Of a DNA stretch of 52,292 nucleotides, positions 28,518-37,087 are shown piece after piece. The stretch lies in the NCBI RefSeq assembly GCF_900099815.1, contig NZ_FNCW01000014.1:1-52292 (forward strand), given 5' to 3'. This DNA is from Psychroflexus sediminis (lineage in GTDB: Bacteria; Bacteroidota; Bacteroidia; Flavobacteriales; Flavobacteriaceae). Each line of letters opens with the position of its first letter. The stretch's first letter is position 1. Below the pieces are notes generated by a model. That model was given only the letters and a program-made list of their open reading frames with translations, was not told the origin of the DNA and made no database searches. Position numbers and translations under genes: made by a program.

Positions 28518-28591
28518 GGGGGATTAGCTCAGTTGGCTAGAGCGCCACGCTGGCAGCGTGGAGGCCATCGGTTCGAATCCGATATTCTCCA
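28518..28591 (+). tRNA. tRNA-Ala (GGC anticodon)
   Basis: Acceptor GGGGGAT pairs with ATTCTCC (with G-U pairs). The D-arm is GCTC/GAGC, the anticodon stem CCACG/CGTGG with loop CTGGCAG (anticodon GGC), and the T-arm ATCGG-TTCGAAT-CCGAT. The discriminator is A28591; CCA is not encoded. The gene is intact, but pieces of its T-arm and 3' end recur downstream. Confidence 0.96.
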
Positions 28592-28599
28592 CTTTATTC

Positions 28600-28632
28600 T
28601 AAAACCACTTCTTTTAGGAGTGGTTTTTTTGA
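28600..28632 (+). terminator. Terminator after tRNA-Ala
   Basis: AAAACCACT, a short loop, AGTGGTTTTTTT. Similar copies lie at 29045 and 29424. Confidence 0.8.
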
Positions 28633-28683
28633 TTTCAAAATACGAAGTTGATTTTCCGGAAGTTTTGGTAATAGCTCATTACT

Positions 28684-28932
28684 ATGCAATATTTCACTTA
28701 CATACTAGAATCTTTAAAGGATGGCCGATTTTACATCGGCCAGTCTCAAGATTTACAAAAGAGACTTGAAGAGCACAACAAGGGGTTTTCTAGATACACT
28801 AAACCCTACAGACCCTGGAAGTTAATTTGGCAGCAAAGCTTTAACACCAGAAAAGAGGCATATCAACTTGAGCAAAAACTCAAAACTCTCAAATCCAGAG
28901 AAAGGCTAATTAAATTTATATCCAAAGGATGA
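28684..28932 (+). CDS. GIY-YIG nuclease, copy 1 (tRNA-Ala locus)
   Basis: The 82-residue single-domain GIY-YIG protein has the FTYI (4-7) and FYIG (16-19) halves of the signature, Arg27 in QKRLEEHN and the metal-binding Glu63 in QLEQKLK. It has no separate DNA-binding domain. It is preceded by the tRNA-Ala 3' end and terminator and followed at once by a T-arm fragment (28932-28941). Copy 2, 447 bases downstream, differs only at residue 43 (R to S) within the first 82 residues. A nuclease acting on tRNA genes or tRNA is inferred from position. Confidence 0.88.
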   Translation: MQYFTYILESLKDGRFYIGQSQDLQKRLEEHNKGFSRYTKPYRPWKLIWQQSFNTRKEAYQLEQKLKTLKSRERLIKFISKG

Positions 28933-29045
28933 GGCCATCGGCTCCGACATTAAAGCCTTTTTCAAAGGCTATTAATGCCGAGAGTCCACATGATTTATAG
29001 CTTCAGAGAAGCTTAAATCATGGGATTCGAATCCGATATTCTCCA
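28932..29045 (+). repeat. tRNA-Ala T-arm and 3' end fragments around an 84-base structured insert
   Basis: 28932-28941 repeats the tRNA stretch AGGCCATCGG. 29026-29045 repeats its last 20 bases (TTCGAAT...CTCCA). The 84 bases between hold two stem-loops: 28945-28980 (imperfect, CGACATTAAAGCC paired with GGCTATTAATGCCG) and 28989-29022 (CATGATTTA...TAAATCATG). Joined without the insert, the two fragments would restore the T-arm. Confidence 0.85.
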
Positions 29046-29079
29046 CAAAAACCACTTCTCTTAGGAGTGGTTTTTTTGA
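29045..29079 (+). terminator. Second copy of the tRNA-Ala terminator
   Basis: AAAACCACT/AGTGGTTTTTTT hairpin, part of the duplicated tRNA-end/terminator/nuclease unit. Confidence 0.75.
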
Positions 29080-29130
29080 TTTCAAAATACGAAGTTGACT
29101 TTCCGGAAGTTTTGGTAATAGCTCATTATT

Positions 29131-29424
29131 ATGCAATATTTCACTTACATACTAGAATCTTTAAAGGATGGCCGATTTTACATCGGCCAGTCCCAAGATT
29201 TACAAAAAAGACTTGAAGAGCACAACAAGGGGTTTTCTAGATACACTAAACCCTACAGCCCCTGGAAGTTAATTTGGCAGCAAAGCTTTAACACCAGAAA
29301 AGAGGCATATCAACTTGAGCAAAAACTCAAAACTCTCAAATCCAGAGAAAGGCTAATTAAATTTATATCTAAAGGCCATCGGCTCTCCCGATGCTTCGGG
29401 ACGATATTCTCCACTTCATTCTAA
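29131..29424 (+). CDS. GIY-YIG nuclease, copy 2 (tRNA-Ala locus)
   Basis: The 97-residue product is identical to copy 1 over the first 82 residues except S43 in place of R43. Here the stop codon is lost, and the frame reads on through the adjoining T-arm remnant, adding HRLSRCFGTIFSTSF. This tail is therefore translated tRNA-derived sequence. The nucleotide sequence is nearly identical to copy 1, so the tandem duplication is recent. Confidence 0.85.
   Translation: MQYFTYILESLKDGRFYIGQSQDLQKRLEEHNKGFSRYTKPYSPWKLIWQQSFNTRKEAYQLEQKLKTLKSRERLIKFISKGHRLSRCFGTIFSTSF
29373..29413 (+). repeat. tRNA-Ala T-arm with hairpin in place of the T-loop
   Basis: AGGCCATCGG, then CTCTCCCGATGCTTCGGGAC, then GATATTCTCCA. 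The T-stem ATCG/CGAT is preserved, while the T-loop is replaced by a TCCCGA-TGCT-TCGGGA hairpin. The same hairpin occurs in the tRNA-Cys locus at 51711-51732. Confidence 0.88.
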
Positions 29425-29452
29425 AACCACTTCTTTACGGAGTGGTTTTTTA
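29424..29452 (+). terminator. Third copy of the tRNA-Ala terminator
   Basis: AAAACCACT, loop, AGTGGTTTTTT. Slightly diverged from the other two. Confidence 0.7.
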
Positions 29453-29463
29453 TTTAAAGGAGC

Positions 29464-29478
29464 AGGCCATAGGTTCTC
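29464..29478 (+). repeat. Degenerate fourth T-arm fragment
   Basis: AGGCCATAGGTTCTC matches the T-arm AGGCCATCGG and then the GGTTCTC that opens the hairpin in the tRNA-Cys locus. It looks like a decayed end of an older copy. Confidence 0.55.
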
Positions 29479-29668
29479 ATTAAAAATCGATTTTAATTTT
29501 TTGAAATTTTGATTTTTAAAAGATTTTAGAAGACGTCAATACTTTTTTTAGGGCAGTTATCTTTAGCCATTCATTGTGGATTAAATATAGATTAATAATT
29601 TTCATAAAAATATCTAAGAAAAATAATCGCCAGGTAAAATGCTATACATTTAGTCTTCATAATACATC

Positions 29669-30784
29669 ATGAAAAGAGCTTTAGTAAGATTTAAAAATTG
29701 TGCTTTTAGAAAATTCCTTTCTCGCCATCAAAAGTATGCACCTGTCCTGTTCTTTACTGGCGGCTTTATTTTTGACACGTTCACTTTAGGCCGAATAGAT
29801 CGCACCTACGATATCGTGTTTCTCTGCCTGTATATGGCTTTATTAACGATAAGCCTTTATTTATTCAATTTAGACGATGATGGCAAGTGGGAGGGCACTT
29901 TCATCGGGCGTTATTCCAAATACTTTCCGCTGGTGATACAGTTTTTCTTTGGAGGTCTTTCAAGTGCTTTTGTCATTTATTTCTTTAGAAGTGTCTCCTT
30001 GTCAAAAACGATGGCCTTTTTCATTTTGCTACTTATTCTTTTATTTGCCAATGAATTTCTTAAAAAGAAAATATCCAATAAATACCTTCAGTTTAGTGTC
30101 TACTTTTTTATAAGCTTTACATTTTTTGCCTTTATGATCCCTGTGTTTATAAAGGAAATAAACACTGTTGTTTTTATTATTTCTGGACTCGTAAGTTTAG
30201 GAAGCACGCTGGCACTCATCGTATTCATTTACGCCTCCAGTCCAAGCACCAGAACAGAGATAAGCTTAAAAAAACTGGTAAGCCTTATCCTCTTTCTGTA
30301 TATATCTACCAATGTGTTTTACTATTTCAGGCTCATCCCGCCGGTTCCTCTTGCTATGGAAACGGGATTGGTGGCTCATGATGTCCAAATCAAGGATAAC
30401 AAATACATCCTTACCTATGAAAGTGACGACTGGTATATATTCTGGCGATCACATCAAATCGATTTTCATCGTCTTGATGATGAACCTGTGTATGTGTTTA
30501 CCTCTATTTTTGCACCTACAGATTTAAATACATCGGTTTTTCATCGGTGGAAATGGTATAATCCTGACACTGAAAACTGGGAAGTGACTGAAGATATTGG
30601 TTTTGAAGTTACTGGTGGACGTGGTCGTGGTTTTCGCGGATATACTTATAAAACCAATGTTACGGAAGGCCAATGGAAAGTTCAGGTGATCACTGAAGAA
30701 GAATTAATAATTGGTGTTGTAGATTTTGTGATTAAAAACACATCCGAATTTCCTGAGAAATCTCTGGTAGAAAAATCATTTTAA
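29669..30784 (+). CDS. DUF2914 membrane protein
   Basis: The 371-residue product has about seven membrane helices in residues 25-225. A C-terminal soluble domain follows (about 235-365), with HRWKWYNPDTENWEVTEDIGFEVTGGRGRGFRGYTYKTNVTEGQWKVQVITEEELIIGVVDFVI. This is typical of DUF2914, whose members end in a beta-sandwich with the W.W.....W and GRG.RGY motifs. Function is unknown. Confidence 0.85.
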   Translation: MKRALVRFKNCAFRKFLSRHQKYAPVLFFTGGFIFDTFTLGRIDRTYDIVFLCLYMALLTISLYLFNLDDDGKWEGTFIGRYSKYFPLVIQFFFGGLSSAFVIYFFRSVSLSKTMAFFILLLILLFANEFLKKKISNKYLQFSVYFFISFTFFAFMIPVFIKEINTVVFIISGLVSLGSTLALIVFIYASSPSTRTEISLKKLVSLILFLYISTNVFYYFRLIPPVPLAMETGLVAHDVQIKDNKYILTYESDDWYIFWRSHQIDFHRLDDEPVYVFTSIFAPTDLNTSVFHRWKWYNPDTENWEVTEDIGFEVTGGRGRGFRGYTYKTNVTEGQWKVQVITEEELIIGVVDFVIKNTSEFPEKSLVEKSF

Positions 30785-30807
30785 GTAAAATAGTAAGAAT
30801 AATTCTG

Positions 30808-31230
30808 CTAAACTTTCAATTCCTCAATAGCATACCATAATCTTTGCTGAGCTTGATTTTGAGAACCAAAAATACTTCGGGAAATGTTTAAATTTTGGTC
30901 CAAAACTATCCAATGCGGAGTGCCTTCACATTCAAAATAGTTGTAAGCTTCAGCATCAGGATCCAAATAAATTTCAAAAGGCGATGTTTTTGAAGTGAAA
31001 ATGTCTAAAATTTCAGTTTTAGAAAACATCTGATTTCCAAAATTGGTATGAATAACAATTAAATTCAATTCGGGAAAATGTTGAGATAACTTGTAAGCAA
31101 AAGGAATAGCTCTTCCAGTACAGCCAAGACAATACGTATTGTAAAAAAGGATAAGGTTTATTTGTCCTTTCTTTAATAGATCATGAATTGAAAGTATCTC
31201 GTTGTCTAAGGATTTGAGTTGAGTTTCCAT
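30808..31230 (-). CDS. Thioredoxin-fold protein with CLGC motif
   Basis: The 140-residue cytoplasmic protein has no signal peptide. LILFYNTYCLGCTGRAIPFAYKLS contains a CxxC redox pair (CLGC), and GTPHWIVLD carries the expected cis-proline. The arrangement resembles TlpA/peroxiredoxin-like reductases. It is convergent with the DUF2914 gene and divergent from pyc. A redox role on a thiol substrate is likely, but the partner is unknown. Confidence 0.78.
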   Translation of the reverse strand: METQLKSLDNEILSIHDLLKKGQINLILFYNTYCLGCTGRAIPFAYKLSQHFPELNLIVIHTNFGNQMFSKTEILDIFTSKTSPFEIYLDPDAEAYNYFECEGTPHWIVLDQNLNISRSIFGSQNQAQQRLWYAIEELKV

Positions 31231-31350
31231 TTATTTAGGTCTAATTAAATCGATTTTGTTTTAAAAAAACCCCAAATCTACGAGGTTGGCAAATTTATTT
31301 TTATAAATTTAAAACTTACCTGTATTAATTTCAAAATAAACACGATCAGA

Positions 31351-34300
31351 ATGAACATCAAAAAAGTTTTAGTGGCCAACAGAGGTGAAATCGCTATCCG
31401 AATTTTTCGCGCCTGTACGGAAATAGGTATTAGAACTGTTGGAATTTACACTTACGAAGACAGGTATTCCTTACACAGATACAAAGCCGATGAATCTTAC
31501 CAGGTCGGCGACGATAAAGAGCCGCTTAAACCTTACCTGGACATTGACGAAATCATTCGTGTCGCCAAAGAAAACGGTGTGGATGCCATACATCCTGGTT
31601 ATGGTTTTCTTTCTGAAAATTCAAAATTTGCTCAGGCCTGCGAGGACAATAACATCGTTTTTGTAGGCCCTAAAGTAGATGTTCTGAAATCTTTGGGCGA
31701 TAAGGTCACCGCCAAGAAAGTAGCTATCGACAATGAGGTGCCCATCATTGAAAGCAATAAAAAAGATTTGACCTCTCTGGAAATTGCCACGGAAGAAGCT
31801 GAACGTATAGGATTTCCCCTGATGCTAAAAGCTGCATCAGGAGGAGGAGGTCGCGGAATGCGGGTGCTTAGAAGCATGGATGAACTCGAAAATGCCTACG
31901 GCGAATCTAGGCGGGAAGCTAAAAATGCCTTTGGCGATGAAACGGTTTTCCTTGAAAAATTTATAGAAAACCCAAAACATATTGAAATTCAAATTGTGGC
32001 CGACAACCATGGCAACATTCTCCATCTTTTTGAAAGGGATTGCTCGGTCCAGCGCCGCTATCAAAAAGTAATTGAATTTGCGCCTTCCAAGGATCTGGAT
32101 GAAACGGTCAAAAACAATCTTTATAAGTATGCGGTCAAAATCTGTAAAGCAGTAAATTATAACAATATTGGTACTGTTGAATTCCTTGTGGATGATGACG
32201 GCAGTATTTATTTCATTGAAGTTAATCCCAGAGTGCAGGTTGAACATACGGTAACAGAAGTAGTGACAGGTATAGATCTGATTAAAACCCAGCTTTATAT
32301 CGCCGATAATTACAAACTATCTGACGAAGAAATAAAACTTCCTGACCAGGATTCGGTTTCTATAAACGGATATGCCGTGCAGTGTAGAATTACAACCGAA
32401 GATCCTAAAAATGATTTCAAGCCGGATTATGGAACCATTACCACTTACCGAAGTGCTTCAGGTTTTGGAATTCGCCTGGATGCCGGTAGTGTTTACCAGG
32501 GTGTGAAAATCTCTCCGTTTTTTGATTCGATGCTGGTTAAGGTCTCAGCGAGCAGCAGAACTCTGGATGATGCCTGCCGTAAAATGCGACGTGCCCTGGC
32601 AGAATTTAGGGTGCGTGGGGTAAAAACCAATATGGCCTTTCTCGATAATATTTTAAAAGACTCCACTTTCCGCGAAGGAAAAGTAACGGTGAATTATATC
32701 AAGAACACACCTGAGCTTTTCAACATCAAAGAGCCGAGAAACCGGGCTACCAAAATGGTTCATTTTCTAGGGGATATTACCGTCAACGGCAATCCCGATG
32801 TAAAGCACACCATCGATAACCCGAAATTCTTAAAACCAGAAGTTCCAAAATTATCCAAATCAACGCCTTACCAGAAAGGGACCAAAGATTTACTGACCAA
32901 GCTTGGTCCCGATGAATTTGCGAAGTGGTTATCCGATGAAAAGAAAATTCATTTTACCGACACCACCATGCGTGATGGGCACCAGAGTTTACTGGCAACG
33001 CGTATGCGAACCTATGATATGCAGAAAGTGGCGGAAAATTTTGCTAAATCTCATCCTGAAGTCTTTAGTATGGAGGTATGGGGTGGAGCCACCTTTGATG
33101 TGTGTATGCGATTTCTGAAGGAAAATCCGTGGGAGCGACTCAAAATTTTGAGAAAAGCAATGCCCAACATTTTGCTGCAAATGCTTTTGAGAGGATCCAA
33201 TGGGGTGGGCTATACCGCTTATCCGGACAACCTGATTGAGCGTTTTGTCACCGAATCCTGGAACAGTGGTATTGATATTTTCAGGATTTTTGATTCACAA
33301 AACTGGATGAAATCCATAGCGCCCTGTATAGAATACGTGAGAAAAAATACCGGTGGTTTAGCGGAAGCCTCGATGTGCTATACCGGGGATATCATGGATC
33401 CTAACCGAACTAAATACACATTAAGCTACTATACCCAGCTGGCCAAAGACCTTGAAAATGCCGGTGCTCATGTTTTGGCAATCAAAGACATGGCTGGTTT
33501 GCTTAAACCGAATGCTGCCAAAGAACTGGTGTCGGCCTTAAAATCTGAAGTTAAGATTCCAATTCACCTGCATACGCACGATACCTCGTCGATGCAGGCC
33601 TCTACTTACCTCAACGCCATAGAAGCCGGAGTAGATGTGGTAGATGTTGCCCTTGGCGGGTTGTCGGGTCTGACTTCACAACCCAATTTCAATTCACTGG
33701 TTGAGGTCCTTAAATACCATCCAAGAGAAAATAAACTGGATGTCCAAAAACTCAACGAATACTCCATATACTGGGAGCAGGTGAGAACTTATTACTATCC
33801 TTTTGAGTCCGGATTGAAATCCGGAACAGGAGAAGTGTATACCCATGAAATTCCCGGCGGTCAATATTCCAATTTGAAGCCACAGGCGGAATCTCTGGGA
33901 CTTGCAGACCGATTTCATGAAATCACAGATATGTACGCTCAGGTGAATAAACTCTTTGGAGATATTATCAAGGTAACGCCAAGTTCTAAAGTAGTGGGGG
34001 ACATGGCCCAGTATTTAGTGAGTAATAATTTAAGCATTGACGATGTTTTGGAAGACGGCGAAAATTTATCCTTTCCCCAGTCGGTCGTGAGTTTCTTTAA
34101 AGGGGATTTGGGTCAGCCCGTTGGTGGCTTTCCGGAGAAAATTCAGAAGATCATTTTAAAAGACGAAAAACCTTATACCGACAGACCCAATGCACATTTG
34201 GAACCCGTGGATTTTGAAAAAGAATTCAAAGAATTTCAAAATATGTTTTCGGCCGACATGGACAGAGTTTTAGAGTTCACCGACTTCTTATCCTATAAAT

Positions 34301-34803
34301 TATATCCCAAAGTGTTCACAGACGCTTACAACCACCATCTGAAATATGGTAGTGTTTTCAACATCCCCACCAAGAATTTTTTCTATGGAATGGAACCCGG
34401 TGAGGAGATCGTAGTTGAACTTGATCGTGGAAAAACTTTGCTGATTACCCTGGTTTCTGTTGGCAGAACCGATGATGACGGTATGGCCACTGTATTCTTT
34501 AAAGTAAACGGGCAAACTCGAAATATTCAAGTTAGAAATGAAGATGTAAAAGTAGTTAATGTTGCTCATGAAAAAGCAGACAAGTCGGATGAGAAACAAG
34601 TAGGTGCGCCGCTCCAGGGCTCACTAACTCAAATTCTTGTCAAAAAAGGAGATAAAGTGAAGAAAAACCAACCTTTGTTTATCATCGAAGCCATGAAAAT
34701 GGAAACCACCGTTACCGCCAATGCTGAAGGAGAAGTCAGTAAGATTGCCCTTAAGCCCGGTATTATGGTGTATGCCGATGATTTAGTGGTTGAACTGAAG
34801 TAG
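31351..34803 (+). CDS. pyc: Pyruvate carboxylase
   Basis: It makes oxaloacetate from pyruvate and bicarbonate with ATP and biotin. The 1150-residue chain has a biotin-carboxylase domain (about 1-450; GGGGRGM and ERDCSVQRRYQK), a carboxyltransferase domain (about 530-810; FTDTTMRDGHQSLLATRMR, with metal ligands including HLHTHDT), an allosteric/tetramer linker, and a C-terminal biotinyl domain with Lys1116 in EAMKMET. The length is that of the single-chain alpha4 type. A terminator follows the stop. Confidence 0.97.
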   Translation: MNIKKVLVANRGEIAIRIFRACTEIGIRTVGIYTYEDRYSLHRYKADESYQVGDDKEPLKPYLDIDEIIRVAKENGVDAIHPGYGFLSENSKFAQACEDNNIVFVGPKVDVLKSLGDKVTAKKVAIDNEVPIIESNKKDLTSLEIATEEAERIGFPLMLKAASGGGGRGMRVLRSMDELENAYGESRREAKNAFGDETVFLEKFIENPKHIEIQIVADNHGNILHLFERDCSVQRRYQKVIEFAPSKDLDETVKNNLYKYAVKICKAVNYNNIGTVEFLVDDDGSIYFIEVNPRVQVEHTVTEVVTGIDLIKTQLYIADNYKLSDEEIKLPDQDSVSINGYAVQCRITTEDPKNDFKPDYGTITTYRSASGFGIRLDAGSVYQGVKISPFFDSMLVKVSASSRTLDDACRKMRRALAEFRVRGVKTNMAFLDNILKDSTFREGKVTVNYIKNTPELFNIKEPRNRATKMVHFLGDITVNGNPDVKHTIDNPKFLKPEVPKLSKSTPYQKGTKDLLTKLGPDEFAKWLSDEKKIHFTDTTMRDGHQSLLATRMRTYDMQKVAENFAKSHPEVFSMEVWGGATFDVCMRFLKENPWERLKILRKAMPNILLQMLLRGSNGVGYTAYPDNLIERFVTESWNSGIDIFRIFDSQNWMKSIAPCIEYVRKNTGGLAEASMCYTGDIMDPNRTKYTLSYYTQLAKDLENAGAHVLAIKDMAGLLKPNAAKELVSALKSEVKIPIHLHTHDTSSMQASTYLNAIEAGVDVVDVALGGLSGLTSQPNFNSLVEVLKYHPRENKLDVQKLNEYSIYWEQVRTYYYPFESGLKSGTGEVYTHEIPGGQYSNLKPQAESLGLADRFHEITDMYAQVNKLFGDIIKVTPSSKVVGDMAQYLVSNNLSIDDVLEDGENLSFPQSVVSFFKGDLGQPVGGFPEKIQKIILKDEKPYTDRPNAHLEPVDFEKEFKEFQNMFSADMDRVLEFTDFLSYKLYPKVFTDAYNHHLKYGSVFNIPTKNFFYGMEPGEEIVVELDRGKTLLITLVSVGRTDDDGMATVFFKVNGQTRNIQVRNEDVKVVNVAHEKADKSDEKQVGAPLQGSLTQILVKKGDKVKKNQPLFIIEAMKMETTVTANAEGEVSKIALKPGIMVYADDLVVELK

Positions 34804-34818
34804 AAATCGAATACTAGT

Positions 34819-34853
34819 TACAAAGCCCTTTCACTTTGAGAGGGCTTTTGTAT
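34819..34853 (+). terminator. pyc terminator
   Basis: AAAGCCCTTTC, loop, GAGAGGGCTTTTG, 16 bases after the pyc stop. The T-run is short. Confidence 0.75.
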
Positions 34854-34886
34854 TTAAATGTAAAAATGTCTAAAAAATACCCGAGA

Positions 34887-34927
34887 CCCTTCAGCAGAAC
34901 CCAAAGCCTGAGCATGAAGCTGAAGGG
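34887..34927. repeat. Inverted repeat in pyc-glnS spacer
   Basis: A perfect nine-base arm pair, CCCTTCAGC and GCTGAAGGG, with 23 bases between. It is not followed by a T-run, so not an ordinary terminator. It may be a dispersed palindrome. Confidence 0.5.
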
Positions 34928-35066
34928 ATGCTGTGGCCTTAGGCTAATTTATTCTACACCTGAAATCTGTCGAAATCCAAAATCAGAAGAAATCTGAAAA
35001 AATCTTATGCAGCCTGCTCTGCGTAGCAAGGTGAATTTAAGTAAATTTGCAACTTAAATTAGAATT

Positions 35067-36740
35067 ATGTCTGAAGAGAAAAAATCTTTGAATTTCATTG
35101 AGCAGATCATTGAAGAGGATTTGAAAACCAACTATAAAGTAAGCGACTTAAAATTTCGCTTCCCGCCAGAACCCAATGGGTTTTTGCATATTGGACATGC
35201 ATCATCGATTTGCCTGAATTTTGGTTTGGGGCTGAAATACAATGCTCCCGTTAATTTAAGATTTGATGATACTAATCCGCTTAAGGAAGAAACGGTGTAT
35301 GTGGATTCCATCAAAAGCGATGTAAAGTGGCTTGGGTTTGAGTGGGCGCAGGAATGCTATGCTTCAGACTATTTTCAGCAGTTGTATGACTGGGCTGTAG
35401 AGTTGATTAAGGCCGGAGATGCTTATGTGGATAGCCAGTCGTCTGAAGACATCGCTTCCCAAAAAGGAACACCAACACAGCCGGGAACGGCGAGTCCTTA
35501 CAGAGATCGTTCTGTGAAAGAAAACTTAGAGCTTTTTGAAGCTATGAAGAACGGAGAAACCGGCGAAAAAGCCCATGTGCTCCGTGCTAGAATAGATATG
35601 GCTTCTCCAAATATGATTATGCGGGATCCTGTGATGTACAGGTGTCTGCACAAAGCCCACCACCGAACAGGAAACGACTGGATGATTTACCCAATGTACG
35701 ACTGGGCGCATGGAGAATCTGACTTTATTGAGTCGATCTCTCATTCGTTTTGTACGCTAGAATTTCTGCCACACCGCGAGCTTTACAACTGGTTTGTGGA
35801 GCGCGTGAGCAAGCCCGGTGAGCTGGTACCCAAACAGCGTGAGTTTGCCAGAAGAAACTTGAGTCACACAGTCGTTAGCAAACGGAAACTGGCTCATCTT
35901 GTAGAACAAAATATCGTGAGTTCCTGGGATGATCCCCGAATGCCTACCATTTCTGGATTGAGAAGACGCGGGTATACGCCAGAATCGATCAGAACTTTTG
36001 CAGACAGCATCGGCATCGGCAAACGGGAAAACATGATAGATGTCGCTCACCTGGAGTTTTGCGTGAGAGATGATCTCAACCAAAAAGCACCTCGTGTGAT
36101 GGGTGTGATGAACCCTTTGAAAGTGGTCATCACCAATTATCCTGAAGAACAGGAGGAATGGCTCATTGCCGAAAACAACCCTGAAGACGAATCTGCAGGG
36201 GAACATAAAGTTCCTTTCTCCAGAGAACTGTTTATCGAGCAGGAAGACTTCAGAGAAGAAGCCAACCGGAAGTTTTTCCGTTTGAAACTAGGAAAGGAAG
36301 TTCGGTTGAAAAACGCTTACATCATCAAAGCCGAGAATGTGGTGAAAGATGACAACGGCAACATTCTGGAAGTGCACTGTACGTATGATGCTGAGAGTAA
36401 AAGCGGGAGTGGGACGGAAGCCTCTCAGCGTAAAGTGAAAGGGACCCTGCACTGGGTGTCGATTCCACATGCTGTGGAAGCTGAGGTGAGACTTTACGAC
36501 AGATTGTTTAGCGTTGAAGATCCTACGGCCGACAAGGAAAAGGACTTCCTAGAATTCGTTAACCCGGAGTCTTTGGAAATCAGTAAGGCCTATGTAGAGC
36601 CCTATTTAAAATTAGCGAGGACTGAAGATAAATTTCAGTTTCAACGCATTGGGTATTTCTGTGTGGACAGGGATTCAACTGAGGACAACCTGGTTTTTAA
36701 CAGGACCGTAACGCTGAGGGATAACTGGAAGAATAAGTAA
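35067..36740 (+). CDS. glnS: Glutaminyl-tRNA synthetase
   Basis: It charges tRNA-Gln directly. The 557-residue product has the class I signatures FPPEPNGFLHIGHASS (HIGH box) and VVSKRKL in place of KMSKS. The catalytic domain contains RFDDTNPLKEE, and the C-terminus holds the two anticodon-binding beta-barrels. The start is at MSEEKKSLNFIEQIIEEDL. A TAAATTTG -7 element lies at 35042-35049, without a clear -33. Confidence 0.96.
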   Translation: MSEEKKSLNFIEQIIEEDLKTNYKVSDLKFRFPPEPNGFLHIGHASSICLNFGLGLKYNAPVNLRFDDTNPLKEETVYVDSIKSDVKWLGFEWAQECYASDYFQQLYDWAVELIKAGDAYVDSQSSEDIASQKGTPTQPGTASPYRDRSVKENLELFEAMKNGETGEKAHVLRARIDMASPNMIMRDPVMYRCLHKAHHRTGNDWMIYPMYDWAHGESDFIESISHSFCTLEFLPHRELYNWFVERVSKPGELVPKQREFARRNLSHTVVSKRKLAHLVEQNIVSSWDDPRMPTISGLRRRGYTPESIRTFADSIGIGKRENMIDVAHLEFCVRDDLNQKAPRVMGVMNPLKVVITNYPEEQEEWLIAENNPEDESAGEHKVPFSRELFIEQEDFREEANRKFFRLKLGKEVRLKNAYIIKAENVVKDDNGNILEVHCTYDAESKSGSGTEASQRKVKGTLHWVSIPHAVEAEVRLYDRLFSVEDPTADKEKDFLEFVNPESLEISKAYVEPYLKLARTEDKFQFQRIGYFCVDRDSTEDNLVFNRTVTLRDNWKNK

Positions 36741-37087
36741 GACGCTCTAAAATGCCTGATTTTGTCAGTTCTAGCTTCTTGAAATTTTTTTAAATTCATT
36801 TAATATCAAATAGGTTTTTTTATATGTTTTAGCATTGAGCGGAGTCGAGATGTAGATGGTTCTCGACTCCGCTCGAACTTAAACAAAACAGCCTGATTAT
36901 TAATAAAGTTGCCATTGATAACCTTTCTATTCGTTAACAAAACACTATCGAAAACTTTTTAAATTTCAGAGTTTAATACCTGTCCACTTTGCTCAATGGG
37001 GCAATTTTTATTTCTATTAAATGATTTCCTTGATTTTAAATATTTTTTTTGATAGGCCGATTGAATCACTTTAACCCATTTAACTCT
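36741..37087. other. glnS downstream spacer, no gene
   Basis: 347 bases of AT-rich sequence between convergent genes. The only structure I see is the palindrome at 36836-36878. Confidence 0.6.
36836..36878. repeat. TTGAGCGGAGTCGAGA palindrome (REP-like)
   Basis: TTGAGCGGAGTCGAGA, a ten-base spacer, TCTCGACTCCGCTCGAA. The arms are complementary over 16 bases apart from one extra G. Such GAGCG.AGTCGAGA palindromes are a dispersed repeat type in Flavobacteria. Confidence 0.75.
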
